From Rhizobium sp. AC27/96 (GTDB lineage: Bacteria; Pseudomonadota; Alphaproteobacteria; Rhizobiales; Rhizobiaceae), in the NCBI RefSeq assembly GCF_001692325.1, contig NZ_LXKN01000032.1, positions 248,001 through 312,000 of the forward strand: 64,000 bases of DNA. The letters run 5' to 3'. The position numbers and the translations under genes are program-made. Of this stretch, positions 25,925 to 35,334 are shown in pieces. A model generated the notes under the pieces. The model was given only the letters and a program-made list of their open reading frames with translations. It was not told where the DNA came from and did no database searches. The stretch's first letter is position 1. Each line of letters starts with the position of its first letter.

Positions 25925-27658
25925 CTAGAAGAGAGCGTCCGCGAACAACTCGTCGTCATTTGCCAAAGCTGATGCGCTTTCCGCGACTGGAGCTACCACG
26001 CCGAAAACGCTCGCATGTATCTCACGTTCGGCAGCCATGGTGTAGATCTTGAAGATGCGCTCGGAAAGGCCCGTCAAGGGCGTTTCCAGCCCTTTAAGAT
26101 CCTTGACCGCGCGACGCGCCTGGCCGGCCTCCTGCGCGCAGGAGGCCAGTGTTTCGCCAATTCCGGCCCGGAAATCCAGGCTGTTGACGATTTCGGCGAC
26201 CTGCGATGTCATGTCCTCGCCGCAGCGACGAAGCTCCCTGACATTCGTGTCCATGGAGGCCCCAGCCTCAGTGATATGCAGCAGTGCCGCGTCGATATGT
26301 GCTCCAGGGCCGGATGTCTCTTCCCGCTCCGTGGCCTGCCGCCAGTCTTTCAAACCGGTCGCCTGGGTCTCGAGCGTGCCCAGCCCGGTCAGGATCTTCT
26401 CCGCATCCTCGTCAAGCAGCGATGCGAAGGAACGCAGTTCGCCGGCGACAACGTTGATGGCACGCCCTTCCTCGCCAAGCTTGCCGCAGCGCAGATTGGT
26501 GTTGAGAGCCATGTATTGAATATCGCGGCGCACGAGCTGGATGGTGAGGATGCTGGTGGTCAGTTCCTTGACCATCTCCGACGTCTTTTCGCTCAACCGG
26601 TTTGCGCCTGTTGCCGCGGCATCGATGCGATCGACCACGCCCCGGGCTGCGGAAAGATCGCCACGCAGCGCATTGATCGGGCTTCTGCCGTCGTCTCCGC
26701 TCTGCGCCATCATGGTCTGGTAGAGATCGAGCAGGGTTCGAATGTCGCCGCTGAAGCTGCGAATATTTTCAACGATCTTGACCGTCTCCCGATCAAAGCC
26801 TTTGGTCGTCTCATTGAGCAATTCGAAATTGAGCGTCATGGCCAGTTCAAGAAGACGCTGCCGATCCGCAGCAGAAAGGCCCGAGGCTTCCGAGGCGAGA
26901 TAGGCGTCCGTGATCGAGTGAACGGCCTGGCAATGCTCGACCCGTTGCCGCGTGATGTCGCCGATCTGCATGGCGGAGAGCGTGTGGGCGACCTTGTTCT
27001 GGATTTTCCGCGCAAGGCCGGAAACGCTGTCGGCCAGTTCGGACAGGTTGCGGCGCTGGACCTGAATTTCCTCGGCGTTCGACATGAGGCGTTTGGCAAT
27101 GGATGGAATGCCATCAAGATATTGTCCCAGCGAGCTGTCTTCGCTGGCGGCGGCGGATTCGATCTGCGCCTCCAGCGAGCGGATCTGCAGCGACAGGGCC
27201 CGAACCTCCTTGGAGGCGAATTCGATACGCTCGACGATCTCGCTGGCGAAGCTGGAGAAATCCGGAATTCTCGCGCCGGCGATTTTTGCGGTCGCGGCGA
27301 AGGTCCTCAGGTAACGCAGGGTTTCCTCCATCGAGAGGACATGCTCCGCGAGGAGCCGGCCGGTTCGACCGATGGATGCGACGCAATCCTGACGGCGCAC
27401 TTCGGCGGGCGGCAATTCATGCAGCAGCTCAACCGTCTGAAGCAGACGACCGGTGGCTTCCGCGGCATTTTCTTCCTTTAGCGAATTGCCGATGTGCTCG
27501 AGCAGACCGACCAACTTGGCCAGGGCTTCCGTCACCGTGATCAGAACCGCGCCGCCATCCAGGAAACGCTGCTCGATCTGCAATCGGGCGCTTTCCAGGC
27601 GGTCGACAAAGCTATCCGCAGAAGTTGCAAATTTTCGGCTCGTCGCTGCATACGCCAT
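25925..27658 (-). CDS. Soluble chemoreceptor-like coiled-coil protein
   Basis: 577 residues, all predicted alpha-helical, with no membrane segment and no HAMP. The region 379-412 (DIQYMALNTNLRC, then EEGRAINVVAGELRSFA) aligns by eye with the MCP signalling tip, where the usual text is QTNLLALNAAIEAARAGE...GFAVVADEVRKLA. The aligned residues are present but the Glu/Ala pattern has changed. A second motif, GDITRQRVEH (233-242), is typical of receptor-like proteins in chemosensory operons. It lies upstream of, and divergent from, an AraC gene and the chemosensory operon. I infer a cytoplasmic receptor or receptor-array component; a bacterial cytoskeletal or adaptor role is possible. The start at 27658 is the only good in-frame ATG. 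Confidence 0.7.
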   Translation of the reverse strand: MAYAATSRKFATSADSFVDRLESARLQIEQRFLDGGAVLITVTEALAKLVGLLEHIGNSLKEENAAEATGRLLQTVELLHELPPAEVRRQDCVASIGRTGRLLAEHVLSMEETLRYLRTFAATAKIAGARIPDFSSFASEIVERIEFASKEVRALSLQIRSLEAQIESAAASEDSSLGQYLDGIPSIAKRLMSNAEEIQVQRRNLSELADSVSGLARKIQNKVAHTLSAMQIGDITRQRVEHCQAVHSITDAYLASEASGLSAADRQRLLELAMTLNFELLNETTKGFDRETVKIVENIRSFSGDIRTLLDLYQTMMAQSGDDGRSPINALRGDLSAARGVVDRIDAAATGANRLSEKTSEMVKELTTSILTIQLVRRDIQYMALNTNLRCGKLGEEGRAINVVAGELRSFASLLDEDAEKILTGLGTLETQATGLKDWRQATEREETSGPGAHIDAALLHITEAGASMDTNVRELRRCGEDMTSQVAEIVNSLDFRAGIGETLASCAQEAGQARRAVKDLKGLETPLTGLSERIFKIYTMAAEREIHASVFGVVAPVAESASALANDDELFADALF

Positions 27659-27855
27659 ACTATTTGGACCCCACCTAAGACCTTATCGGGGAAACTAAGG
27701 CGAACTAAGAAAGATGGAGTTAATATCGAAGCCGAAAGAAAACCTATTCGGAAAAGACTGCTTTCGGTGCATTGCCGGCTAAAGCTCTGGGCAAGACCGG
27801 CATTCTATAGCTGACACCGGGCGCATCAATGCTGCCTGCCGAACGGCACTCCACC

Positions 27856-27871
27856 TGTAATTTTATTTACA
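27856..27871 (+). promoter_or_regulatory. Inverted repeat TGTAA-N6-TTACA upstream of the AraC gene
   Basis: A perfect 5-bp inverted repeat around an AT-rich centre (TTTTAT), 30 bases upstream of the AraC-type start codon. It lies in the region shared with the divergent receptor-like gene and is a candidate regulator site; the cognate factor is not known. Confidence 0.3.
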
Positions 27872-27901
27872 CAATAGCGCGCAAAAGTTGATTTAACAAA
27901 G

Positions 27902-28882
27902 ATGAACATTGCCGTCGACAAATTTGGATGGTCGTCCCGCGACCCTGTGGAGCTACAGGAAAGGCTGACGGCTGCTGACCTCTCCGTCGAACTGGATCGC
28001 GCACCGGAGAGCCAGCATTTCCATATCGAAGTCACGCTGTCGACAATCCGGGACATGGTTGCCTGGAAGACGTCTTCGGAAACGGGTTATGAAATCAACT
28101 ACCTGTTTCAGCCTTCCGACCGCATCGAATTGCACTTCGTCGAGAGCGGTGTCTTTCACATCGAAACGGAGGAAGAGGAGGTCAAGGCGGCGGCGGGAAC
28201 AACCTTCATGCTGCAATCTTCCAGCCGTACAAGGCTCAGGGCCTCCAGAGGCGCCCGCAAGATCGCGGTTGCCATACCCCGCATTCTTTGCCTGCCATTG
28301 ATCGACGTTGGAAATGATGATCCCGAGTCATTTTTCAGGCGTCTCGACGCGGCCGCCGATATCTCAGCAAAAGGCGTGCGCACCATCCACCGTATGACAG
28401 CCTTGCTGCTGGAGCCGGGGGACCATCCCTTTGCCGCTTCCCCCTTGGGCGCATCCCTTTTTCAGGAAGCCCTGATCACGGCCTTCATGCAACTATGGCC
28501 ACGCGCGACGCAGAAAACGGTTATCCAGACGGCCCGCCCGCGCAGCTTGAAGCGGGCGCTGGACTGGATCCAAAACCATCTGGGCGACGAGTTTACGGTG
28601 CTGGATATAGCGCGGAATGCCGGACAGAGCGTGCGTAGCCTGCAGCTGTCCTTTCAGCAGAATGTTGGCATGAAGCCTCTGAATTACGTTCAGCGGCTGC
28701 GGCTTCAGCAGGTCCATCACGAACTGCTTCACGGCGATCTTGACGAGAATATATCCGACATAGCCGCACGCTGGGGTTTCAGCCATATGGGATATTTCGC
28801 GGCCCGCTATCGCGCCCTTTATGGCGTCCCACCATCATCGACGCGCGTCAGCCGTCGTCACCTCTCACCCGAGAATATTTAG
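27902..28882 (+). CDS. AraC-family transcriptional regulator
   Basis: 326 residues. The C-terminal 100 residues form the two helix-turn-helix units (SLKRALDWIQNHLGDEF, FTVLDIARNAGQSVRSLQLSFQ, and DIAARWGFSHMGYFAARYR). The N-terminal part is an effector domain of the type often called AraC-binding-like 2, with no recognised ligand. The ribosome binding site before the ATG at 27902 is weak (AACAAAG). It sits between the receptor-like gene (divergent) and the chemosensory operon (same strand, separated by a terminator hairpin), so it may control either, but this cannot be decided from sequence. Confidence 0.88.
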   Translation: MNIAVDKFGWSSRDPVELQERLTAADLSVELDRAPESQHFHIEVTLSTIRDMVAWKTSSETGYEINYLFQPSDRIELHFVESGVFHIETEEEEVKAAAGTTFMLQSSSRTRLRASRGARKIAVAIPRILCLPLIDVGNDDPESFFRRLDAAADISAKGVRTIHRMTALLLEPGDHPFAASPLGASLFQEALITAFMQLWPRATQKTVIQTARPRSLKRALDWIQNHLGDEFTVLDIARNAGQSVRSLQLSFQQNVGMKPLNYVQRLRLQQVHHELLHGDLDENISDIAARWGFSHMGYFAARYRALYGVPPSSTRVSRRHLSPENI

Positions 28883-28933
28883 TATCAGAAAAGCGCAGCC
28901 TTATCATTTTAGCGCAATTAATTATGCAAATAA

Positions 28934-28953
28934 CCACCCTCCGAGGGTGGGTT
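28934..28953 (+). terminator. Terminator downstream of the AraC gene
   Basis: Stem CCACCCT / AGGGTGG with a 3-base loop, followed by GTTT, about 50 bases after the AraC-type stop. It separates the regulator from the chemosensory operon. Confidence 0.5.
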
Positions 28954-29108
28954 TAACGCACCGTTAGCCATTTAACGATTTCGTTACTTCAGCCAAGATT
29001 CACAATCATTGTGACGCGGCCCTTTCCTTCGAAAGGTCTCCAAAACATCCAAGCCGATAAATCGTGAGTAGATCCGCGCCTGTGCCGCGGACGCTCCGCG
29101 GGGTAGCT

Positions 29109-30194
29109 ATGCGCATCTTCGTATTAGATGACAGTCCTTCAGTTGTGGCCACGCTTTGTCGAGCGGTCGAAGCCATCAAAGGCAGCGAGGTACTGTCGTT
29201 CCTCCATCCCGCCGATGCCATCGATCAACTCGAGAGCAAGACACCGGATCTCATTCTTGTCGACTACATGATGCCCGGCATGAACGGCATCGAAGTCATT
29301 GCGCATCTGCGTAAGAATCCACTTACAACACATGTCCCCGCCATCATGATCACTTCCCGCAAGGAGGCCGATATCAAGCTGGCCGCGATGAAGGCGGGCG
29401 CGACCGAATTCCTGAACAAGCCGATCGACGAGACGGAGCTGACGATCCGCGTCCGCAACATTCTCAGCATCGGCGAGGAGCGGTTGGCACTCGCGGCCAA
29501 GGCGGCCGCATTGCAGCACGATTTCGACACCGCAATGAAGCGCGTCGAAAGGCGCGAGGAAGAAATCATCTGGCGCCTTTCAAAGGCGATCGCCTGCAGG
29601 CACGGCGAGACGGCAGATCATCTGGACCGGGTTGCGATCATCGCCCGCATGATTGCAGAGGAAGTCGGCCTGGACGAGCGCCAATGCCGCACGATCTTTC
29701 TTGCGAGCGCTCTGCACGACGTCGGCAAGATCGGCCTGCCGGACGCCATTCTCTCGAAGCCCGGTCCCTTGAGCGCCGAAGAGCGCCGGGAGATGCAAAA
29801 ACACACGGGCTTTGGCGGCGAAATCCTCGCCGACAGTTCCAGCAAACTCATTCAAACAGCCCAGAGGATCGCTGAAAGCCATCACGAGAAATGGGATGGC
29901 ACCGGCTATCCGAAAGGTCTTTCGGCCGCTTCCATCCCGATCGAGGCGCGCATCGTCGCGATAGCCGACGTCTTCGACGCCCTTTGCTCGAAGCGATCCT
30001 ACAAGGCGGCATGGCCGATGGCCGACGCATTCCGCGAGATCGTCAACAGCAGCGGGACGCATTTCGACCCCGCCTGCGTCGCGGCCTTCTGCCGCCGCTG
30101 GACGGATATCAAGAGCCTCTTCGAACCGCAGCACGACGACAATGCATCCGTGACGGCGGCTGCCACACTTCAGCTATCGCGAGGAACAGCATGA
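29109..30194 (+). CDS. Response regulator with HD-GYP output (cyclic di-GMP phosphodiesterase)
   Basis: 361 residues: a receiver (1-120; phosphoacceptor Asp52 in LILVDYMMPG, switch Lys in FLNKPIDE), a coiled linker, and an HD-GYP domain (about 155-330). The catalytic HD pair is intact (SALHDVGKIGLP), as are the HHEKWDGTGYPKGL motif and the downstream IVAIADVFDAL. This domain hydrolyses cyclic di-GMP. I start at ATG 29109, where the receiver begins, with GGGG just upstream; the frame is open to 29064. It is the first gene of the chemosensory operon and overlaps the STAS gene by four bases. It is likely one of the outputs of the CheA kinase. Confidence 0.9.
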   Translation: MRIFVLDDSPSVVATLCRAVEAIKGSEVLSFLHPADAIDQLESKTPDLILVDYMMPGMNGIEVIAHLRKNPLTTHVPAIMITSRKEADIKLAAMKAGATEFLNKPIDETELTIRVRNILSIGEERLALAAKAAALQHDFDTAMKRVERREEEIIWRLSKAIACRHGETADHLDRVAIIARMIAEEVGLDERQCRTIFLASALHDVGKIGLPDAILSKPGPLSAEERREMQKHTGFGGEILADSSSKLIQTAQRIAESHHEKWDGTGYPKGLSAASIPIEARIVAIADVFDALCSKRSYKAAWPMADAFREIVNSSGTHFDPACVAAFCRRWTDIKSLFEPQHDDNASVTAAATLQLSRGTA

Positions 30195-30517
30195 GCGGAC
30201 AGGCGGAAATTCTGCATCTTCATGGCCCCTTGACCATCAAGACCATCGCCAATGTGAGAGACATTATCCAGGTCTACCTCCAGGAGGCCGCCTCACTCAG
30301 CCGCTCCCTCACCATCGACGTCGACGGCAATGAGGATATCGATCTTACCCTACCGCAATTGCTTCTGTCCGCACGGCAAACAGCCGACCACGCGGGCGTG
30401 GCACTTGCATTGAGCAAACCCGCGGACGGCAATTTTCTCACCGTCCTGCAACGCGCGGGCCTCCTCTGCGGAGACCGGCAAAAAGACAGTTTCTGGCTAG
30501 AAGGAAAAGCAGCATGA
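30191..30517 (+). CDS. STAS-domain protein of the chemosensory operon
   Basis: 108 residues forming a single STAS fold (anti-sigma-factor antagonist/MlaB type). The usual phosphorylatable Ser in the DSSG-type motif is not obvious; the equivalent stretch here is EDIDLTLPQLLLSAR. Short STAS proteins occur in many alternative chemosensory operons, where their role is unclear. The start at 30191 overlaps the HD-GYP gene stop, and its own stop overlaps the CheY start, both in ATGA form. It probably acts as a protein-protein adaptor. Confidence 0.8.
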   Translation: MSGQAEILHLHGPLTIKTIANVRDIIQVYLQEAASLSRSLTIDVDGNEDIDLTLPQLLLSARQTADHAGVALALSKPADGNFLTVLQRAGLLCGDRQKDSFWLEGKAA

Positions 30518-30882
30518 GCGCAAATATTCTCACCGTCGATGACTCCGCCAGCATTCGGCTGACCACGCGCATTGCCCTTACCAACGCCGGATATGCCGTC
30601 ACCGAAGCAGTCGACGGCGCCGATGGCCTCGGCAAGATGAAGACCGGCAGCTTCGACCTGATCGTCACCGATCTCAACATGCCGAACATGGATGGCCTGA
30701 CGATGATCCGCGGCCTGCGGCAGCTGCCGGCCTATATGGGAACGCCCGTGATCTTCCTGACCACGGAATCGGACGGCGATCTCAAGCAGCAGGCAAAGGC
30801 CGCCGGCGCCACCGGCTGGCTGACAAAACCCTTCGATCCTGAAACGCTGATCAAGATCGTACGCAAGGTTCTAGGCAGATGA
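30514..30882 (+). CDS. cheY: CheY-like single-domain response regulator
   Basis: 122-residue stand-alone receiver: acidic pocket TVDDSAS, phosphoacceptor Asp53 (LIVTDLNMPNMDG), switch Thr (IFLTTESD) and Lys (GWLTKPFDPE). It takes phosphate from CheA and acts on an unknown target. The NMPNMDG wording and GWLTKPF tail resemble CheY proteins of non-flagellar (Tfp/alternative) chemosensory systems as much as motor CheY. It is overlapped by STAS and CheA genes on either side. Confidence 0.9.
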   Translation: MSANILTVDDSASIRLTTRIALTNAGYAVTEAVDGADGLGKMKTGSFDLIVTDLNMPNMDGLTMIRGLRQLPAYMGTPVIFLTTESDGDLKQQAKAAGATGWLTKPFDPETLIKIVRKVLGR

Positions 30883-32900
30883 ACGATCTCGATCCGATCG
30901 CCGTTTTCAGGACGGAGGCCGCCGAGCAGCTCGAACTGATCGAGGCCGGCCTCCTCGATCTGATGCGCGATCTGGGCGACAGGGCTCAGATCGACACCGT
31001 CTTCCGGGGTCTCCATACCCTCAAGGGGTCGGGCTCCATGTTCGGATTCGACCAATTGGCTGCCTTCACCCATCATTGCGAGACGGCTTTCGATCGCGTC
31101 CGCAAGGGCGAGGCGCCCGCCACAAAGGAACTGGTTGGCGCGGTTCTCGATGCGCAGGGCCACATGCAGGCGCTGCTGGAAAACCCGAATGGTGATCACG
31201 AGGCGATGAGCTCCGTGCTCCTTGAGAAGCTGCGTCTTGCCGTTGGCGCCAATGGCGCCTCCACAGCATCCGCGCCAGCTCCCACGGAGGTAGGCGCTGC
31301 TACTTCCGGCACGGCCATCAGCGGTGCCAAGACATGGCTTCTGAAGTTCAGTCTGCCAGCAAACTCCATGGCCAACGGCACCAATCCGCTCGGTCTTCTC
31401 GATGAACTGCGAGAACTCGGCAAATGCCATGTTGACGCCAATATCGATGCCATTCCGGCGCTTCAGGATCTCGATCCGCGTGACCTCCATATGGGCTGGA
31501 CGGTTCAGCTGACGACCGACAAGCCTCGCTCCGAGATCGAGGATGTCTTCATCTTCGTCATGGACGACATGACGATGGAGCTTCGCGAACTCCAGCCTCC
31601 GCAGCAGCAAAGCCCAGCCCCTGTCACCTCAAGCCCGCAGAAGGCAATCACCGAGGTGTCGCCGAAGGTCACCAGCCAGCCCGATACGGGCAAGCCTCAG
31701 CCTGCGGATGCAAAGGGGCAGAAGCAGGCCGATAATGTCCGTATTCCGGCATTGCGGCTCGACGAGATGATGGATCGGGTCGGAGAACTGGTAATTGCCC
31801 AGTCACGTCTCAGCCAGATGGCGAATTCGGCTGCCGATCTTGGCCTGCGCTCAGTCTCGGAAGAGATCGAACGACTGGCCGGAGAGCTGCGCGACACGAT
31901 GATGGTCCTGCGCATGATGCCGGTCACGAGCCTCTTCAGCCGCTTCCGGCGGCTGGTCCATGATCTGGCCAGGGAAACCGGCAAGGATATCGAGCTGATC
32001 ACCGAGGGCGAAAGCACCGAGGTCGACAAAACCGTCATAGATCGCCTCGCCGATCCCCTCGTGCACCTCGTGCGCAACTCCATCGACCATGGGCTGGAAA
32101 GCCCGGAGGACCGCATCGCTGCCGGCAAACCCGTAAGCGGCCGCGTCATCCTCTCGGCCCACCAGACCGGCAGCGAAGTGATCATCTCCATCAAGGACGA
32201 CGGACGCGGCATCGACCGACAGAAGGTCCGCGCCAAGGCGGAAGCCAACGGCCTCATCCAGCCCGGCGCCCAGCTTGCCGACAAGGAGCTGTTGCAGCTG
32301 ATCTTTCAGCCCGGTTTCTCCACGGCCGAAAAGGTCACCAACCTGTCGGGCCGCGGCGTCGGCATGGATGTGGTGAAGAAGACGATCGAGACGCTGCGTG
32401 GGTCGATCGATATCGCAAGCGAGTTCGGCAAGGGCTCCGATATTGCCCTGAGAATTCCGCTCACGCTTGCCATCATCGATGGCCTCCTCGTTCGCGTCGG
32501 CAACGGCCGTTACGTGATCCCGCTGACCGCCGTCGAGGAATGCCTCGAGCTTTCGGTCGAGCAGGACCTGCGTTCGCGCGGCCGCAGCTTCATCTCGCTG
32601 CGCGACGACCTGGTGCCCTTCCTTCGGCTCCGCGAGCTGTTCCGCACCGGCACCGAGCCAGACCCCTATCAGAAGGTCGTGGTCATTTCGACCGGCAGTC
32701 AGCGGGTCGGCCTCGTCGTCGATCAGATTATCGGCGACCATCAGACCGTCATCAAATCGATGTCGAAACTCCACGACCACGTCTCCACCTTTTCAGGCGC
32801 GACCATTCTCGGCGACGGCAACGTGGCCCTGATCCTCGACGTCGTCCACCTGATCGCCGCCGGACAACATCAGGAGGCGCAATTGCGGGCAGCAGGATGA
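30879..32900 (+). CDS. cheA: Chemotaxis histidine kinase CheA
   Basis: 673 residues. The P1 Hpt domain has phosphoacceptor His46 (FRGLHTLKGSGSMFG). In place of a typical P2 there is a domain at about 145-240 (WLLKFSLPANSMANGTNP, ending IEDVFIFVMDD) found in some alternative-system CheA proteins. A Pro/Gln linker is followed by the dimerisation helices (RIPALRLDEMMDRVGEL). The ATPase has the N-box LVRNSIDHGLES, G1 IKDDGRGIDR and GRGVGMDVVK. The CheW-like P5 domain runs from about 535. All catalytic motifs are intact. It overlaps cheY and cheW by four bases each. Confidence 0.95.
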   Translation: MNDLDPIAVFRTEAAEQLELIEAGLLDLMRDLGDRAQIDTVFRGLHTLKGSGSMFGFDQLAAFTHHCETAFDRVRKGEAPATKELVGAVLDAQGHMQALLENPNGDHEAMSSVLLEKLRLAVGANGASTASAPAPTEVGAATSGTAISGAKTWLLKFSLPANSMANGTNPLGLLDELRELGKCHVDANIDAIPALQDLDPRDLHMGWTVQLTTDKPRSEIEDVFIFVMDDMTMELRELQPPQQQSPAPVTSSPQKAITEVSPKVTSQPDTGKPQPADAKGQKQADNVRIPALRLDEMMDRVGELVIAQSRLSQMANSAADLGLRSVSEEIERLAGELRDTMMVLRMMPVTSLFSRFRRLVHDLARETGKDIELITEGESTEVDKTVIDRLADPLVHLVRNSIDHGLESPEDRIAAGKPVSGRVILSAHQTGSEVIISIKDDGRGIDRQKVRAKAEANGLIQPGAQLADKELLQLIFQPGFSTAEKVTNLSGRGVGMDVVKKTIETLRGSIDIASEFGKGSDIALRIPLTLAIIDGLLVRVGNGRYVIPLTAVEECLELSVEQDLRSRGRSFISLRDDLVPFLRLRELFRTGTEPDPYQKVVVISTGSQRVGLVVDQIIGDHQTVIKSMSKLHDHVSTFSGATILGDGNVALILDVVHLIAAGQHQEAQLRAAG

Positions 32901-33409
32901 TCGAAGCAGATGTAAAATCGGACTATCGCGCCTTTTGGAAAGACGCCGAAGAACTCTCCGTCCTGACATTCAGCCTCAATGGCGAAACCTTTGCCATCGA
33001 CGCGGTCGTCGTTCAGGAAATCCTCGACCTGCTGCCTGAAACCAATGTTCCCGGCAGCCTGCCCTTTGTCGGCAGCGTCATCAATTTCCGCGGCAAAGTC
33101 ATCCCGCTTGCCGACATCCGCGTCGCCTTCGGCATGGAGCCTGGTAACGTGACGATCGACAGCCGCATCGTCGTGACCGGACTGGAGATCGACGGCGAGA
33201 GAAGCTTGATCGGCATACGAACCGACAAGGTTCACGAGGTCACGCAGCTTGCCCGATCGGCGAGCGAACCACCCCCCATCGTCGGTATGCGCTGGCGTCC
33301 CGACTATGTCCACGCCCTCGTCAAGCGCGGCGGCGAATTCATCATCATCCCAAACCTGCAGGCGATCTTTTCTTCGCAACGGGCAGGCGCGGTCAGAGCA
33401 ACCGCATAG
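32897..33409 (+). CDS. cheW: CheW coupling protein (first copy)
   Basis: 170 residues, a single CheW domain linking receptors to CheA. Features include the first strand LTFSLNGETFAIDA, VQEILDL, the conserved FVGSVINFRGKVIPLADIR and the C-terminal IIIPNLQAIFS. ATG at 32897 overlaps the cheA stop. A second, quite different CheW (37165) lies after the two receptors, so each may serve a particular complex. Confidence 0.92.
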   Translation: MIEADVKSDYRAFWKDAEELSVLTFSLNGETFAIDAVVVQEILDLLPETNVPGSLPFVGSVINFRGKVIPLADIRVAFGMEPGNVTIDSRIVVTGLEIDGERSLIGIRTDKVHEVTQLARSASEPPPIVGMRWRPDYVHALVKRGGEFIIIPNLQAIFSSQRAGAVRATA

Positions 33410-33434
33410 AATTTTCAGGCAAGGAGGCCACCAG

Positions 33435-35144
33435 ATGCGCTTTACGATCAAGCTCAAGCTGCTTTTAACGTTTGCTGTCGTGATCGCCATGCTTCTTGGC
33501 ACAGCCGTCTACAGCATCACCACACTCGGCCAGGTCAACGACAATTGGTCCGATACATTGACCGGCCCCGCCGAACGTCTGCGTCTCGCGCAGAACCTCG
33601 ACATAACAGTCCTGCAACAGCTGCGGCAGCAGAAGAACATGCTGTCATCCGCATCGGCTGAAGAGACCAAAGGCTATATCGCAAAGAGCGATGCGGCACG
33701 CGCGGAATTCGATACCGATCTTGCCAAGATCCTCGCCAACACCACGGCACAGGACATGGGCTTCTGGTCGCAGATCAAGGATCTCTCGGCCAATTGGCGC
33801 AATGCCGATGACCGCATCCGCGCCATGATGCTGGCCGGCGACAGTGCCGGCGCGCTCCACATTTCCACGACCGACGCCCGCGACACCAGCAGCAAGATCG
33901 ATAATGTGCTGGCGCAGGTCTTTGATTCCGAACGGGCCAGATTGAAGCAGGCGGATCAGGATGCTGCGAGCGCCTATGCGAATGCACGCTCGATCTTGAT
34001 CATAATTGCCGCGACGGCATCGATCCTCGCATTCGTTTCGGCGATGTGGATCATCGTCTCGATCAACAGGGGCATCAACCGCGCCGTCAGGACGGTCCAG
34101 ACCGTCGCCGAAGGCGATCTGACCGAATTTGCCGTCATCAGCACGAAAGACGAAATCGGCGACCTGCTCGGCCACGTCAACTCGATGATCGAGCGTCTGC
34201 GTGGGGTCGTTGCGGATGCGCTGTCTGCCTCCGACAACGTCTCGTCTGGCAGCCAACAGCTGTCGGCAGGCTCGGAGCAGCTCTCGCAGGGCGCCACCGA
34301 ACAGGCCTCTTCCGCCGAAGAAGCCTCCGCCTCGATGGAGGAGATGGCCGCCAACATCAAGCAGAATGCCGACAATGCCGCCCAGACGGAGAAGATCGCC
34401 CGTCAGTCCGCCAAGGACGCGGAAGTCAGCGGCCAGGCCGTCGATCGCGCCGTCAACGCCATGCGCACCATCGCCGAGAAGATCTCCATCGTTCAGGAAA
34501 TCGCGCGCCAGACCGATCTGCTCGCCCTCAACGCCGCAGTGGAAGCAGCCCGTGCTGGCGAACATGGCCGCGGCTTTGCCGTCGTCGCCTCGGAAGTGCG
34601 CAAGCTTGCCGAGCGCAGCCAGGCGGCAGCAGCGGAAATCTCCAGCCTCTCGGGCGAGACCGTCACGGTCGCAACCGAAGCCGGCGACATGCTCTCGCGC
34701 CTGGTTCCCGATATTCGCAAGACGGCCGAACTGGTGGCCGAAATCTCGGCTGCCTGCCGCGAGCAGGATATCGGTGCCTCGCAGATCAATGAGGCCATCC
34801 AGCAACTCGACAAGGTGACGCAGCAGAATGCCGGCGCTTCCGAGGAGATGTCGGCAACGTCAGAGGAACTTGCCGCGCAGGCCGAGGAACTGCAGGCCTC
34901 GATCGCCTTCTTCAAGGTCGAGCAGGCCAATGCCCGCAGGGTTCAGCCTGTGCACGCACCCGTCCATCATGCGATCAGCCCGGCCAGGGCAAAGCCTGCT
35001 GCCAAGGCAGCACCGACCCGCGCGCCGGCTGCCCGCACTGACAACAGCGTTGCCGCACAGCAGGCTCGCCTCAAGGGCTTCTCACTCGACATGTCCATGG
35101 GCGGACCGGACGCCGATGACAGCGACTTTCGTCAGAGCGCCTGA
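33435..35144 (+). CDS. Methyl-accepting chemotaxis protein (first copy)
   Basis: 569-residue transmembrane receptor. TM1 is about 10-30, followed by a periplasmic four-helix-bundle sensor of about 155 residues (4HB_MCP type), TM2 about 188-208, and HAMP (RGINRAVRTVQTVAEGDL). The signalling domain has the conserved hairpin (QTDLLALNAAVEAARAGEHG, then RGFAVVASEVRKLAERS). Likely methylation sites are in SAEEASASMEEM and ASEEMSATSEEL. The C-terminal tail is Ala/Pro-rich with no CheR-docking pentapeptide. I use the ATG at 33435, with AAGGAGG upstream. A 404-bp block of the signalling domain is identical to that in the next receptor. Confidence 0.93.
   Translation: MRFTIKLKLLLTFAVVIAMLLGTAVYSITTLGQVNDNWSDTLTGPAERLRLAQNLDITVLQQLRQQKNMLSSASAEETKGYIAKSDAARAEFDTDLAKILANTTAQDMGFWSQIKDLSANWRNADDRIRAMMLAGDSAGALHISTTDARDTSSKIDNVLAQVFDSERARLKQADQDAASAYANARSILIIIAATASILAFVSAMWIIVSINRGINRAVRTVQTVAEGDLTEFAVISTKDEIGDLLGHVNSMIERLRGVVADALSASDNVSSGSQQLSAGSEQLSQGATEQASSAEEASASMEEMAANIKQNADNAAQTEKIARQSAKDAEVSGQAVDRAVNAMRTIAEKISIVQEIARQTDLLALNAAVEAARAGEHGRGFAVVASEVRKLAERSQAAAAEISSLSGETVTVATEAGDMLSRLVPDIRKTAELVAEISAACREQDIGASQINEAIQQLDKVTQQNAGASEEMSATSEELAAQAEELQASIAFFKVEQANARRVQPVHAPVHHAISPARAKPAAKAAPTRAPAARTDNSVAAQQARLKGFSLDMSMGGPDADDSDFRQSA
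34449..34852 (+). repeat. 404-bp perfect repeat, copy 1 (receptor signalling domain)
   Basis: Base-for-base identical to 36469-36872 (constant offset 2020). It covers the hairpin tip and flanking helices. Flanks of both copies show scattered synonymous differences, for example at 34445 and 34448 on the left and 34853 on the right. Confidence 0.95.
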
Positions 35145-35334
35145 ACGGCTGCCTGATACCAACAGGATCTGGCTCTGAAGGGCGCCAGATCAAAGGCCGG
35201 CGAATGCTACCGCAGGCCTCAAGAACCGGTTCCGGTTCGCGGAAGGGTGAATGTATCGGTCTTCGCGCATCAAGACGGCTCCCCGTCTGACTTTTCGACC
35301 TTCAAATCTCTCCATTTTCAGGAGCACTTCAGAG

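Noticed and set aside
26015..27481. Plus-strand frame of 488 codons
   Set aside because: Antisense to the receptor-like gene; the minus-strand product has helical heptad character and MCP-derived motifs, whereas this frame has none.
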